Assembly: GCF_000321225.1 (NCBI RefSeq)
Contig: NW_004450582.1
Coordinates: forward strand, 2,334,737 to 2,398,736
Direction of reading: 5' to 3'
Length of the DNA stretch: 64,000 bases
Source: Odobenus rosmarus divergens
Lineage: Eukaryota > Chordata > Mammalia > Carnivora > Odobenidae
The position numbers and the translations under genes were made by a program. Positions 23,601 to 37,000 of the stretch are shown here, piece by piece. How positions within the stretch are numbered: the stretch's first letter is position 1; each line of letters opens with the position of its first letter. The notes beneath the pieces were generated by a model. It worked only from the letters and a program-made list of their open reading frames with translations. It searched no databases and was not told the origin of the DNA.

Positions 23601-25021
23601 TGGTGCTGGGAGAGTTGTATAAACCACCTGGTGGTTTGCAGGAGCTCTTGGTACAGGGAGTCTTGTGGTCACCTGAGTTACTGGACGATGTGTTACATTC
23701 ACTGTGGTTGGAGCTAATGAAAAGCAGAAAAACATTAAAATGCAGTTAAGTAAACAGTTATTAATGGTGATTAATTTTGCACAAAATCTAACTATAATAA
23801 AGAGAGAAATACAGACAACAGTCTCCTTTTGTAATCTTGACAGAGAAGAGTGTTATGGCCAACCAAAATTAATAGTAACTATTATTACAATCCAAACTTC
23901 AGAAGGAAAGAGCACCTCAACCATGTCCAATGATCTCCCCACTCTTCAGTTTGACTTGATGATAAGCATGTAAAGATAAAGACCTGAGAGTATGATCTTA
24001 AGGGAGTGACTTAAAAGAGCAAATTTTCACTCCTCAATGTTTAATTATTCTTAGTAGAGTGGGATTTGGGGCCCTGAAGGTCTTCTACTAATGGCATAAA
24101 TCCAGGAGTAACTGTATTCCCACAGTTCAAGAAATTATCCTTAATTTTCTATCTGGCTGACTATTGTAACAGACATTTTCTTTAGGTGAACCAAACCATC
24201 TCTTAATTCAAAACAATAAAACATCAATTAAAATACAGAATTCTTCCTTCTTTACTCCAGCATTCCTCCTAATTTATGTTCCAGAGAACATTCATGCCTT
24301 GAGTGATGTTAACATATATTTATCCAAAAAGTCCTAACTGTTCACTGGCAGCATGGAACTACAATAATTATTTTAGGAATTAATAACTCTCTGAATTATC
24401 ATCACATTTTACAAATAACCACATATTAACTATATAATAAAAGATAATAATAAATCTACTTTCATACAGAAAAATGGGTTTCATAATAAAACAAATTTGG
24501 AGGTAAACACTGGATATGAGACATCTGATAAAAAGGTTTCTTTACTAATTACTTATTTACTAATGTCTTTCCTTAGTCTTTACATATCTGAACTTTCAAT
24601 GTGAGAAAGGGGAAGAAAATACACAAGGAGGAATACTTACCTCTTCAACTCTTTATTACCCATTTTATTATCTATTATGCATATGGTTTGCATAATGATA
24701 TTTCCTTCTAAATTATATAAATTGGCGACTTGAAACTTTGATTTCACTAGATACAATTCCATGTGAATTCAATGTTTTCCTTAATGAGAAAAGTCCATAT
24801 ATAATTTTGCAGATAAATCTCTAATGATGGGCTATTTTAAAAAAAAAAAAAAAAAGACGGGCACCTGGGTGACTCAGTCAGTTAAGTGACTGCCTTCAGC
24901 TCAGGTCATGATCCCAGGGCCCTAGGATCAAGCTCCATATCAGGCTCCCTGCTCCACAGGGGGCCTGCTTCTCACTCTCCCTCTGCCGCTTCCCCTGACT
25001 GTGCTCTCCTGCTATGTCAAA

Positions 25022-25080
<59 letters not shown>

Positions 25081-28000
25081 AATCCTTAAAAAAAAAAAAT
25101 ACAAACTGCCTTAGGGCTCCTGGGTAGCTCAGTCAGTTGAGCGTCTGACTCTTGATTCTGGCTCAGGTCATGATTCAAGGTTGTGAGATTGAGCCCCATG
25201 TCGGGCTCCACACTCCACAGTCTGCTTAAGATTCTATCCCCCACCCTCTACACTCTTCTCCCCACTTGCATGTTCTCTCTCTAATACATAAATAAATAAA
25301 ATCTTAAAAAAAAAAAAAAGACAAACTGTCTTGGTTGGCTTCCCAATAGTTTAGGAGATCTAGGCTACATCTTGAAAATATATAGGATTTATAACTTCTT
25401 GAGAGGCAGTGTGTAAAACATTAGTATATATCTCCAAATGGTGGTGTTAGGCCAGTTAAAACTAGTTCACATTATGAATCATTTAAAATTTATTTCTTCA
25501 TCAGTTATTACTTTGTGGTCATAATCAGAATGAATCATTATAGCCATCCCCTGAAAAGAAACTATATTCATTTTCCTGCTTATGTGGCAGACGACAAAAA
25601 CATGTGATTTTTCTTCCTTATAACCACTCTGTATCAGTCAGTGGTGCTACTTAAGATGGTCAGCAAATCTAAGTTATACTACATTCAAAAAGATGCACTG
25701 TCCTCAAAATAACAGAGAATTACCCTTAATTTTCTATCTAATCTTTCCACTTACTTCCATAGTCCTATTTCACTGTAAGCAAAACTAAAAGCTTCAACTC
25801 AGTGATTCGTCAAGTTTACCTGTAGGTAGTAAATGTATGGTTGTCTGAGATGGTCCACTTGTTGGCACCCCAGATGGCTGAAGAGGTGGTGCAGGCTGGA
25901 TGGGTTGCAATGGTCGAGACACAGGCTGAGAAGAACCCATGGTTGACACAGGAGTATGGTTTAGCTTTTTAGGGTCTATTAATTAAAAGTGAGACATGGT
26001 GATTATTGATAGACAAAAATTAGAAATACAGGTTTTTCTTTTATTTGTGAATTTTACATGTGCTTGCCACTCAGTCACATTTACCACTAAGAGAACAATT
26101 TATTTCTATTTTAATTATGTGCACATTTACCAGGTTAAAACATCACATCACGGCCTTAAATAATTCACTGTTGATTCTACCACATACTCTAATTCACATT
26201 TATAGAAATATAATTGTACATTGTTTTTCATGAAAGAATCCTATTACTGAACTCAATTACAATATCCTGTCAATCAGAATAATTTCATTTCCTATATTCA
26301 TACACATCTATGTATCTATTACCTATAGCCAGTACATTCTCCTAAGCAAACACCTATAAATTGATGAGTTTTTTTTATCAGTGATCTTGAACTCCAATTA
26401 CTCTACTGCTGTTTAGGTTCTTTTGTTTGATAATATAGATGGTTGCTTATTTACACTATCCAGTCATTAAAATAAGATACACATAGAGTGTCTAATCTCA
26501 AAAAAGATATAGGACAGCCTATGGAATAAATGTTTGCATCTCAGACGAAGCCCTTAAAAAGAGTTAACCACTATATGGCATAATATAAAAACTCTTATAC
26601 TAAAATAGATAAAATAGATACAAATACATCAAGCATAATGTTGTAGAGATCTGTCATCAAGCATAATGTTGTAGAGATCTGTCTTCACTGATTACTACAC
26701 TGGATTAAAAGGAAAAAATGTTATCAACACATTCCTTGGTACTGGTACAATTACTTATAAGTACCTTGTGAACCTCCACTCTCTTCATCATCCATTGTGA
26801 GATCAATGACACCACCTGAATCACTGCCTGTGGCTTTTCCACTCTGAAAAACAAAACCTCTGCATTTTGCAAAGGAAACTAGCAGACATAAAGGAAAAAT
26901 GAAATAATACTAAGGGGCAACAAGGAAAATGAGTAGGCTGATTCATCTGGACCACTAAATGGCATTCCTTGAAAAAACAGAGTTTGTCAGACAAATGACC
27001 CCGAATACTCATGAGCTATACATCTGTCATACAGAAAATAATTTTGAAAGACTTTTGCAAGAATTTCTAAAAGTTTTCCTTTTAATTTGTCCATTGCATA
27101 GGGCTATTCAACACAAACACCATTTTCCAGCAATTAAAATGTTGACCAATACCACACTAAATTATCAATATTAATTCACCAAAACACCAAAGGCAACTTC
27201 AAAGCTAGAATTAAGTTATATAAAATAATCTATGTTATTCCCCCTAAAAAAAAGGTATGCTATGGTAAGATATGGTGTGCTACACCATACCTCACTGACA
27301 TCCAACCTGACCTAAGTCAATCTATTGTCCCAAATCATTAGAAATGTAATTTAAAAAAAAATTTTAACTACATAATAGCAACAACAGTACAATACAGACC
27401 TAAAGAACCAGTATCTTTAAGTCAAAAAGACTGACGGCATCTTTTAGTTCCAGCTCATATTAGCAATGTGAATTTATGTTAAAAGATAAGATCCTCAATT
27501 TCCAAACTCCAGACATGGGGTCTGTAATGAGGATCAAACCAAATATACAGACAAAGAGCTTAACACCAGGCATAACATGTGCTGTGTAATAAATACTAAT
27601 CATAATTACTTTATAACATACTATACTGAGATCAGCTCCAGATGATTAAGGTTTTCAACTGCAAAATTCAGACTTTACATAATTGAAGAAAATAATTCCT
27701 TGACATTGAAAAATTCAGGCCCAATCCAAAAATAGTGATGTAATTCTAAATCTTACAATTATAAATCTTTCTATGATGACGACTTAATACAAAATGATTT
27801 GTTAACTAACACAACAATCTAAAATCTAAAAGTTAACAAATTCTTAAAGAATGTAAGAGAATCTACTTGCTGCAATGTATTTATAAGGTCCAATTTTCAA
27901 AATTTACTAAATTTTAAATTTACCAAAAATTATTACACAAACATGCAGAACCCCAGTAAAGTAGAACCCAACTAAGGACAAAAGACAGTCAAAAGAAAAT

Positions 28001-31000
28001 TACTCCAAGTGGAACCAGATGTTGAATTCAGCAAAGACTTCGAGCATCTTTTAAGTATATATTCAGAGAAATAAAGGAAAATATAATATTAATGAATGTA
28101 CAAGAAATCTCAAAAGTAGAAACTGGAAAACAAAAATAGAAATTCTAGGTCTGAAAAGTATGAGTACTAAATTAGAATAATTTTCATTGTATTAAAAATT
28201 ATTGGATGGAAATCCATTATCATGTGGACTGTAATTAGAATTTTACTTTGAAACAAAGAAGAAATCTTACCTGTGATGTGCTATCAGCTGCTTTCTTATT
28301 AACAGAAGCATCTATTGTTTTGTTTGTCTGGTTTTCTGAGGAGTCAAAAAAAAAGGCCATTTTTAAAAACACCTACACAATGTGAAAGGTTTGGTTATCT
28401 TATATACAACAATTAATGTAATTATCTCCAATTGTTTTTTTTTCTCTTAACATGTCACATATGTAAATGAACTCTCTCATAGACCATTGCTACAGTAATT
28501 TTCAGAAGGGCAAATTCACAATAGAGAGAAAAAAATTTCATATACTCTCATTGTCCAGAATATTTAACTCTATCCTAAGAAATATCTTCAGACAAGTAAC
28601 ATAGGATGTGCATAACTTAAATGTCCTAACATAAGTAAATGGTTAAAACATAATTGTTCCATACCATATGCCTTTGGAGAAAAACATGAAATGACATGAC
28701 AAAAATAAAATAAATTCATTAGCAAACTACACAGTGATTCTGAGAAAGTATATATGCATAATCTCAGTAGTTCAATCACAGATGATATTTTAATGCATTT
28801 TTCAATTAATTTGTATTGAGTTTGTGATAAACACGCATACACACACACGAATGTTACTTCCAGAACAGCAAAGAAATCAAGTATGTTTTTCTGCCTCAAC
28901 TTGTAAAGAGAAGGTATTAAATTTTAGCAAATGTCTTTAGCATCTACTGAGGTGATTATGCAACTTTTTCTCTTTGGTAATGTGGTGAATTTCTAATGTT
29001 GAAACATCCTATCCTTGCTTCCTGTAGATAGTAACATTCGTGGTCAAAATATGGCATTTCTTTCATTTCAAATCTTCAAAACACATATAGAGTAAATCAA
29101 TCATGCTAAAAAAAAAAGAAACAGAGGTAGAAATATGTATTTCATTATATATAAAACACACATACACACAAACTCCTGTACATCAAAAAAATATGGATAA
29201 ACATCTACCTATTAAAAGAGGTTTTTTTCAAGGCTAGAGAAGTAACAAGGAGACCCTTGTAATCTCTACCTTTCTGAATTACCTTAGTTTTCTTGTAGAA
29301 AGAATATATTATAAATTGTTTACTTTTAAAAAATACCTCAAAATTACTTCATTTATAATGAATCAACATCTGTTCTGGACTGTGAAACTCCTGAAATAGT
29401 AGTTAATAAAAACAAATTTCGGGGAGGAGCATGATGGTGGAAGAGTAGGAGACCTAAATTTTGTCTGGTCCTAGGAATTCACCTAGATAGTTATCAAACC
29501 ATTCAGAACATCTACAAACTCAACAGGAGCTTGAAGAAAAGAATAGTAGCAATTCTTTTTTTTAAAGATTTTATTCATTTGAGAGAGAGAGAATGAGAGA
29601 GAAAGCACATGAGAGGCGGAAGGGTCAGAGGGAGAAGCAGGCTTCCCACCGAGCAGGGAGCCCGATGCAGGCCTCGATCCCAGGACCTTAGGATCATGCT
29701 GTGAGCTGAAGGCAGACGCCTAACGAATGAGCCACACAGGCGCCCCATAAAATCTTTTTAAATTTTCATCTTTACAGTCATATTCCATCCTTTCATCATA
29801 TTTACTCTTATTTTTCTCTCTATGTTTTTCTTTCGTTAAAATGTTGGGAGGCAATTTCTTCTAACAGACCAAAATACACCCAAAATCTAGTGTGTGGCTC
29901 TGTTCTATTCACCAGCCTGATCATATTCTTTTTTTTTTCCCCATTCTTTTCCCTCCCATTTCAGGTCTCTTCTGATTTGTTTAGTGTATATTTTTCTGGG
30001 GTTGTTGTTACCCTTTTAGCATTTTGTTCTCTCATTCATCTATTCTCCCCTGGACAAAATGACAAGACGGAAAAAAATCACCTCAAAAAAAAGGACAAGA
30101 GGCAGCACCGACAGCCAGGGACCTAATCAATACAGAAATTAGTAAGATATTGGAACTAGAGTTCAGAATGACAATTATAAAGATACTAGCTGGCATGAAA
30201 AAAAAGCATAGAAGATACTAGAGAATCCCTTTCTGGAGAAATAAAAGAACTAAAATCTAACCAAGTCGAAATCAAAAAGGCTATTAATGAGGTGCAATCA
30301 AAAATGGAGGCTTTAACTGCTAGGATAAATGAGGCAGAAGAGAGAATTAGTGATACAGAAGACCAAATGATGGAGAATAAAGAAGCTAGAAAAAAGAGAT
30401 AAATAACCATGGGATCATGAGGGAAGAATTCGAGAGATAAGTGATACCATAAAGTGAAACATTAGAATAACTGGGATCCCAGAAAAAGAAGAAAGAGAGG
30501 GGCAGAAGGTATATAGGAGCAAATTATAGCAGAGAACTTCCCTAATTGGGGAAGGAAACAGGCATCAAAATCCAAGAGGCACAGAGAATCCCCTCAAAAT
30601 CAGTAAAAATAGGTCAACACCATGACATCTAATAGTAAAACTCACAAGTCTCAGAGACGTGAAAATCCTGAAAGGAGCCTGGGACAAGAGGTCTGTAAAG
30701 TACAATTGTAGAAACATTAGATTGGCAGCAGACCTATCCATCCACAGAGATCTGGCAGGCCAGAAAGAACTGGTATGATATATTCAGAGCACTAAACGAG
30801 AAAAATATGCAGCCAAGAATACTATATCCAGCAAGGCTGTCATTGAAAATAGAAGGGGAGATAAAAAGCTTCCAGGACAAACAAAAACTAAAAGAACGTG
30901 CAAACACCAAACCAGCCCTAGAAGAAATATTGAACGGGGTCCTCTAAGCAGAGAGCCTAAAAGTAACATAGACCAGAAAGGAACACAGACAATANNNNNN

Positions 31001-34000
31001 NNNNNNNNNNNNNNNNNNNNNNNNNNNNNNNNNNNNNNNNNNNNNNNNNNNNNNNNNNNNNNNNNNNNNNNNNNNNNNNNNNNNNNNNNNNNNNNNNNNN
31101 NNNNNNNNNNNNNNNNNNNNNNNNNNNNNNNNNNNNNNNNNNNNNNNNNNNNNNNNNNNNNNNNNNNNNNNNNNNNNNNNNNNNNNNNNNNNNNNNNNNN
31201 NNNNNNNNNNNNNNNNNNNNNNNNNNNNNNNNNNNNNNNNNNNNNNNNNNNNNNNNNNNNNNNNNNNNNNNNNNNNNNNNNNNNNNNNNNNNNNNNNNNN
31301 NNNNNNNNNNNNNNNNNNNNNNNNNNNNNNNNNNNNNNNNNNNNNNNNNNNNNNNNNNNNNNNNNNNNNNNNNNNNNNNNNNNNNNNNNNNNNNNNNNNN
31401 NNNNNNNNNNNNNNNNNNNNNNNNNNNNNNNNNNNNNNNNNNNNNNNNNNNNNNNNNNNNNNNNNNNNNNNNNNNNNNNNNNNNNNNNNNNNNNNNNNNN
31501 NNNNNNNNNNNNNNNNNNNNNNNNNNNNNNNNNNNNNNNNNNNNNNNNNNNNNNNNNNNNNNNNNNNNNNNNNNNNNNNNNNNNNNNNNNNNNNNNNNNN
31601 NNNNNNNNNNNNNNNNNNNNNNNNNNNNNNNNNNNNNNNNNNNNNNNNNNNNNNNNNNNNNNNNNNNNNNNNNNNNNNNNNNNNNNNNNNNNNNNNNNNN
31701 NNNNNNNNNNNNNNNNNNNNNNNNNNNNNNNNNNNNNNNNNNNNNNNNNNNNNNNNNNNNNNNNNNNNNNNNNNNNNNNNNNNNNNNNNNNNNNNNNNNN
31801 NNNNNNNNNNNNNNNNNNNNNNNNNNNNNNNNNNNNNNNNNNNNNNNNNNNNNNNNNNNNNNNNNNNNNNNNNNNNNNNNNNNNNNNNNNNNNNNNNNNN
31901 NNNNNNNNNNNNNNNNNNNNNNNNNNNNNNNNNNNNNNNNNNNNNNNNNNNNNNNNNNNAGAAGAGAAATAATAAAGATCAGAGCAGAAATCAATGAAAT
32001 AGAAACCAAAAGAACAGTAGAACAGATCAATGAAACTAGGAGCTGTTTCTTTGACAGAATTAGTAAGACTGATAAACCCCTGGCCAGACTTATCAAAAAG
32101 AAAAGACCCAAATAAATAAAATCATGAATGAAAGAGGAGAGATCATAACTAACACCAAAAAAATACAATTATAAGAACATATTATGAGCAACTCTATGCC
32201 AGCAAATTAGATAATCTGGAAGAAATGGGTGCATTCCTAGAGATGTATCAACCACCAAAATTGAACCAGGAAGAAATAGAAAACCTGAACAGACCCATAA
32301 TCAGTAAGGAAATTGAAGCAGTCATCAAAAATCTCCCAACAAACAAGAGCCCAGGGCCAGATGGCTTCCCAGGGGAATTCTACCAAACATTTAAAGAAGA
32401 ATTAATACTTATTCCTCTGAAACTGTTCCAAAAAATAGAAATGGAAGGGAAACTTCCAAACTCATTTTATGAGACCAGCATTACCTTAATATCAAAACCA
32501 GACAAAGACCCCATCAAAACGGAACTACAGACCAATATCCCTGATGAACATGGATGTCAAGAGTCTCTCCAAAATACTAGCCAACAGGACCCAATAGTAC
32601 ATTAAAAGGATTATTTACCATGACCAAGTGGGATTTATTCCTGGGCTGCAAGGTTGGTTCAACATCCGCAAATCAATCAATGTAGTACAATACATTAATA
32701 AAAGAAAGGACAAGAACTATATGATCCTCTCAATAGATGCAGAAAAAGCATGTGACAAAGTACAGCATCCTTTTTTGATTAAAACTCTTCAGAGTGTAGG
32801 GATAGAGGGTACATAACTCAGTATCATAAAAGCCATCTATGAAAAACCCACAGCAAACATCCTCAATGGGGAAAAACTGAGATCTTTCCCCCTAAGGTCA
32901 TGAACACGGCAGGGATGTCCACTATCACCACTGCTATTCAACATACTATTAGAAGTCCTAGCCTCAGCAATAAGACAACAAAAAGAAATAAAAGGCATCA
33001 GAATCAGAAAAGAAGTCAAACTCTCGCTCTTTGCAGATGACATGATACTTTATGTGGAAAACCCAAAAGACTCCACCCCAAAACTGCTAGAATTTATACA
33101 GGAAGTCAGTAAAGTGGCAGGCTATAAAATCAATGCACAGAAATCAGTGGCATTCCTATACACCAACAACAAAACAGAAGAAAGGGAAATTAAGGAGTCG
33201 ATTCCATTTACAACTGCATCCAAAACCATAAGATACCTAGGAATAAATCTAACCAAAGAGGCAAAAGATCTGTATTCAGAAAACTATAGACTACTCATGA
33301 AAGAAATTGAGGAAGGCACAAAGAAATGGAAAAATGTTCCATGCTCATGGATTGGAAGAACAAATATTGTAAAAATGTCTATGCTACCCAGAGCAAGCTA
33401 CACATTCAATGTTATCCCTATCAAAATACCATCAACTGTTTTCAAAGAAATGGAACACATAGTCCTAACATTTGTATGGAACCAGAAAAGACCCCGAATA
33501 GCTAGAGGAATGTTGAAAAAGAAAAGCAAAGCTGGGGGCATCACAATTCCGGACATCAAGCTCTATTACAAAGCTGTAATCCTCAGGACAGTATGGTACT
33601 GGCACAAAAACAGACACATAGATCAATGGAACAGAATAGAGAGCCCAGAAATAGACCCTCAACTCTATGGTCAACTAATCTTCTTCGACAAAGCAGGAAA
33701 GAATGTCCAACGGAAAAAAGATAGTCTCTTCAACAAATGGTGTGGGGAAAACTGGACGGCCACATGCAGAAGAATGAAACTGGACCATTTCCTTACACCA
33801 CACACAAAAACAGACTCAAAATGGATGAAAGACCTAAACGTGAGACAGGAATCCATCAAAATCCTTGAGGAGAACACAGGCAGCAACCTTTTTGACCTTA
33901 GCGACAGCAACTTCTTCCTAGACACATCGCCAAAGGCAAGGGAAGCAAGGGCAAAAATGAACTATTGGGACTTCATCAAGATAAAAAGCCTTTGCACAGC

Positions 34001-37000
34001 AAAGGAAACAATCAACAAAACCAAAAGACAACTGACAGAATGGGAGAAGATATTTGCAAATGACATATCAGATAAAGGGCTAGTATCCAAAATCTATAAA
34101 GAACTTATCAAATTCAACACCCAAAGAACAAATAATCCAATCAAGAAATAGGCAGAAGACATGAACAGACATTTCTGCAAAGATGACATACAAATGGCCA
34201 ACAGACAACATGAACAAGTGCTCAACATCGCTCAGCATCAGGGAAATCCAAATCATAACCTCAGTGAGATACCACCTCACACCAGTCAGACTGGCTAAAA
34301 TTCCCAAGTCAGGAAATGACAGATGTTGGTGAGGATGTGGAAAAAGGGGAACCCACCTACACTGTTGGTGGGATTGCAAGCTGGTACAGCTACTCTGGAA
34401 AACAGTATGTAGGTTCCTCAAAAAGTTGAAAATAGAACTACCCTATACGACCCAGCAGTTGCACTACTGGGTATTTACCCCAAAGACACAAATGTAGGGA
34501 TCCAAAGGGGCACCTGCACCCCAATGTTTATAGCAGCAATGTCCACAATAACCAAACTATGAAAAGCCTAGATGTCCATCAACAGATGAATGGGTAAAGA
34601 TGATGTGGGGTGTGCGTGTGTGTATAAAACAGAATTTTATGCAGCCATCAAAAAATGGAATCTTGCCATTTGAAAGGATGTGGATGGAACTAGAGGGTAT
34701 TATGCTAAGCGAAATAAGTCAGAGAAAGATAATTATCATATGATCTCACTGATGTGTGGAATTTGAGAAACAAGACAGAGGATCACAGGGGAAGGGAGTG
34801 TAAAATGAAAGAAGACGAAACCAGAAAGGGAGACAAACCATAAGAGACTCTTAATCTCAGGAAACAAACTGAGGGTTGCTGGAGTAGAGGGGGGTGGGAG
34901 GGATGGGGTGGCTGGGTGATGGACATTGGGGAGGGTAGGTACTATGGTGAATGCTGTGAATTGTCTAAGACTGATGAATCACTGACCTGTACCTCTGAAA
35001 CAAATAATACATTATATGTTAATTTAAAAAATTTAAAAAAAAGTTCCAGGTTACTGTTCCTACATGGTAGAGTAGTAAAATACATTGATGCCATTACAAA
35101 ACTTTATCAGTGATTTACCGCCAGAGTTTCTTATATATAATATTAGAATATATTCCCTTGGCTTTGGAATAGAGTTTTATTCACATAACTTTAATTATAT
35201 TCCTTAATCCAGGTTTTTATTTAATATTCCCTGCTCCTTTATTGTAGACTTTTATCTTGATTTTTTTTTTAAAGATTTTATTTATTTGACAGAGAGACAC
35301 ACTGAGAGAAGGAGCATAAGCACGGGGAGCAGGAGATGCAGGCTTCCTGTGGAGCAGGGAGGCCGATGAGGGGCTTGATCCCACGACCCTCGGATCATGA
35401 CCTGAGTCGAAGACAGACACTTAACAACTGAGTCACCCGGGTGCCCCTTGATTTTTAATGTAACAGTTTACCATTTCACTTATAATATCTACTTCAGATA
35501 ACTATAAATCAATCAACCAATAAAACTGGTGAGGGTGAGAAATCAGAAATTATACCACAAAATCTTTCTATCATTTGGGAAACATCTCTAATTCTCATGA
35601 TTGTTAAAACATACTGTCACTTTTAACCAACACTGCATTTTTACTGGAGTCATGAAAGGGTTTTCACAGGAGTGTCCCTTAGTAGGTGCTGGATTTTCAG
35701 TGTATTAAATGAATTTCAAAACTTTTAAATCATTTTCACATCATTTCTCATCTAGACCACTACCAAAGCTTCCTAACTGGTCTCCCTAACTCTACCTTTT
35801 ATCTCCCCCAAACCCTTTCTTCACTGTAGCCAGTGTTCATGACTGCAAAATTCCCCTGCAAAAATCCTTTCATCCCATTGCCCACCATCTTTCCATTTGT
35901 TATCAAATACCTTTTCCAGATCTCCAACATCCTCACAGAAATCTCCTATCTTAACATTAACCACATTTACAATTAATTACTTATTTAATGGCAAAGTTCC
36001 CTATTTGACTGCAAGCTTGGTGAGAATAGGGACCATATGTACATTTCTGTGTGTATACAAGATTTTAAACCAATTACAGGTATTCAGTATTTCATGAATG
36101 AATGAAATTTTCCAAATTTTTATTTAAATTCTAGTTTGTTAACATATAGTGAAATATTGGTTTGAGGAATTAAATTTAGTGATTCATCACGTACAGATAA
36201 CACCCAGTGCTCATCATTAACAAGTGACCTTCCTTAATACCCATCACCCATTTAACCCTCCATCAATCTTAGTTTGTTCTCTAACCTTAAGAGTCTCTTA
36301 AGGTTTGTTTCCTTCTCTCTTTTATCCCCCTTTTCCATATGTTCATCTTTTGTTTCCTAAATTCTACATATGAGTGAAATCATATGGTATTTGTCTTTCT
36401 CTGACTGACGACTTGTTTCGTTTAGCATGACACACTCTAGCACCCTCCACATCATTGCAAATGGCAAGATTTTTTTTGGTTGGCTGAGTAATATTCCATT
36501 GTGTATATATACCACCTCTTCTTTATCCATTTATCACTTGATGGACATTTGCGCCTTTTCCATAATTTGGCTATTGTTGACAATGCTGCTATAAACATCG
36601 GGGTGCATGTACCCCTTTTAATCTATAAATATTTTTTATCATTTGGGTAAATATCTAGCAGTGCAATTGCTGGATTGCAGGGTGGTTCTAATTTTACCCT
36701 TTTGAGTAAACTCCATACTGTTTTCCAGAATGGCTGCACCAGTTTGCATTCCCACCAACAGTGCAAAAGGATTCCCCTTTCTTTGCATCTTCACCAACAT
36801 CTGTTGTTTCCTGAGTTGTTAATTTTAGCCATTCCGACTGGTGTGAGGTGGTTATCTCACTGTGGTTTTGATTTGTATTTCCCTAATGATGGGTAATGCT
36901 GAGCATTTTTTCATGTGCCTGTTAGCCATCTGTATGTCTTCTTTGGAAAAATATCTATTCATGTCTTCTGCCCTGTTTCTTAATTGGATTATGTTTTTTG

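Larger units (their letters stand above)
23714..25819 (-). other. ATF7IP: ATF7IP intron
   Basis: The intron contains two SINEs in series (24858-25099 and 25112-25318). The rest is AT-rich with nothing recognised. Confidence 0.85.
29420..35040 (+). mobile_element. LINE-1, + strand, nearly complete but broken, with SINE insertion and assembly gap
   Basis: It opens with ggggaggagcatgatggtgg, part of an L1 5' region. An ORF1 start-like ATG at 30059 meets a stop after 27 codons, and ORF1 remnants run to 30960 (frame-broken). An N-gap covers 30995-31959. ORF2 resumes at 31960 with the RT segment [12 protein letters not shown] (about 32350-32385), the catalytic FADD at 33030-33041 and an open stretch to the ORF2 stop at 34149-34151. 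The 3' UTR and A-rich tail end near 35040. Frame breaks between the reverse transcriptase segments show it is not autonomous as assembled. Confidence 0.93.

Noticed and set aside
24858..25318. Regularly repeated units that might suggest a CRISPR-like array
   Set aside because: The repeats are SINE bodies and an AAAT tail; the genome is mammalian and there are no spaced short repeats with unique spacers.
30957..32168. 403-codon open frame on the - strand
   Set aside because: It exists only because 965 N bases were read as open; it lies antisense to an L1.
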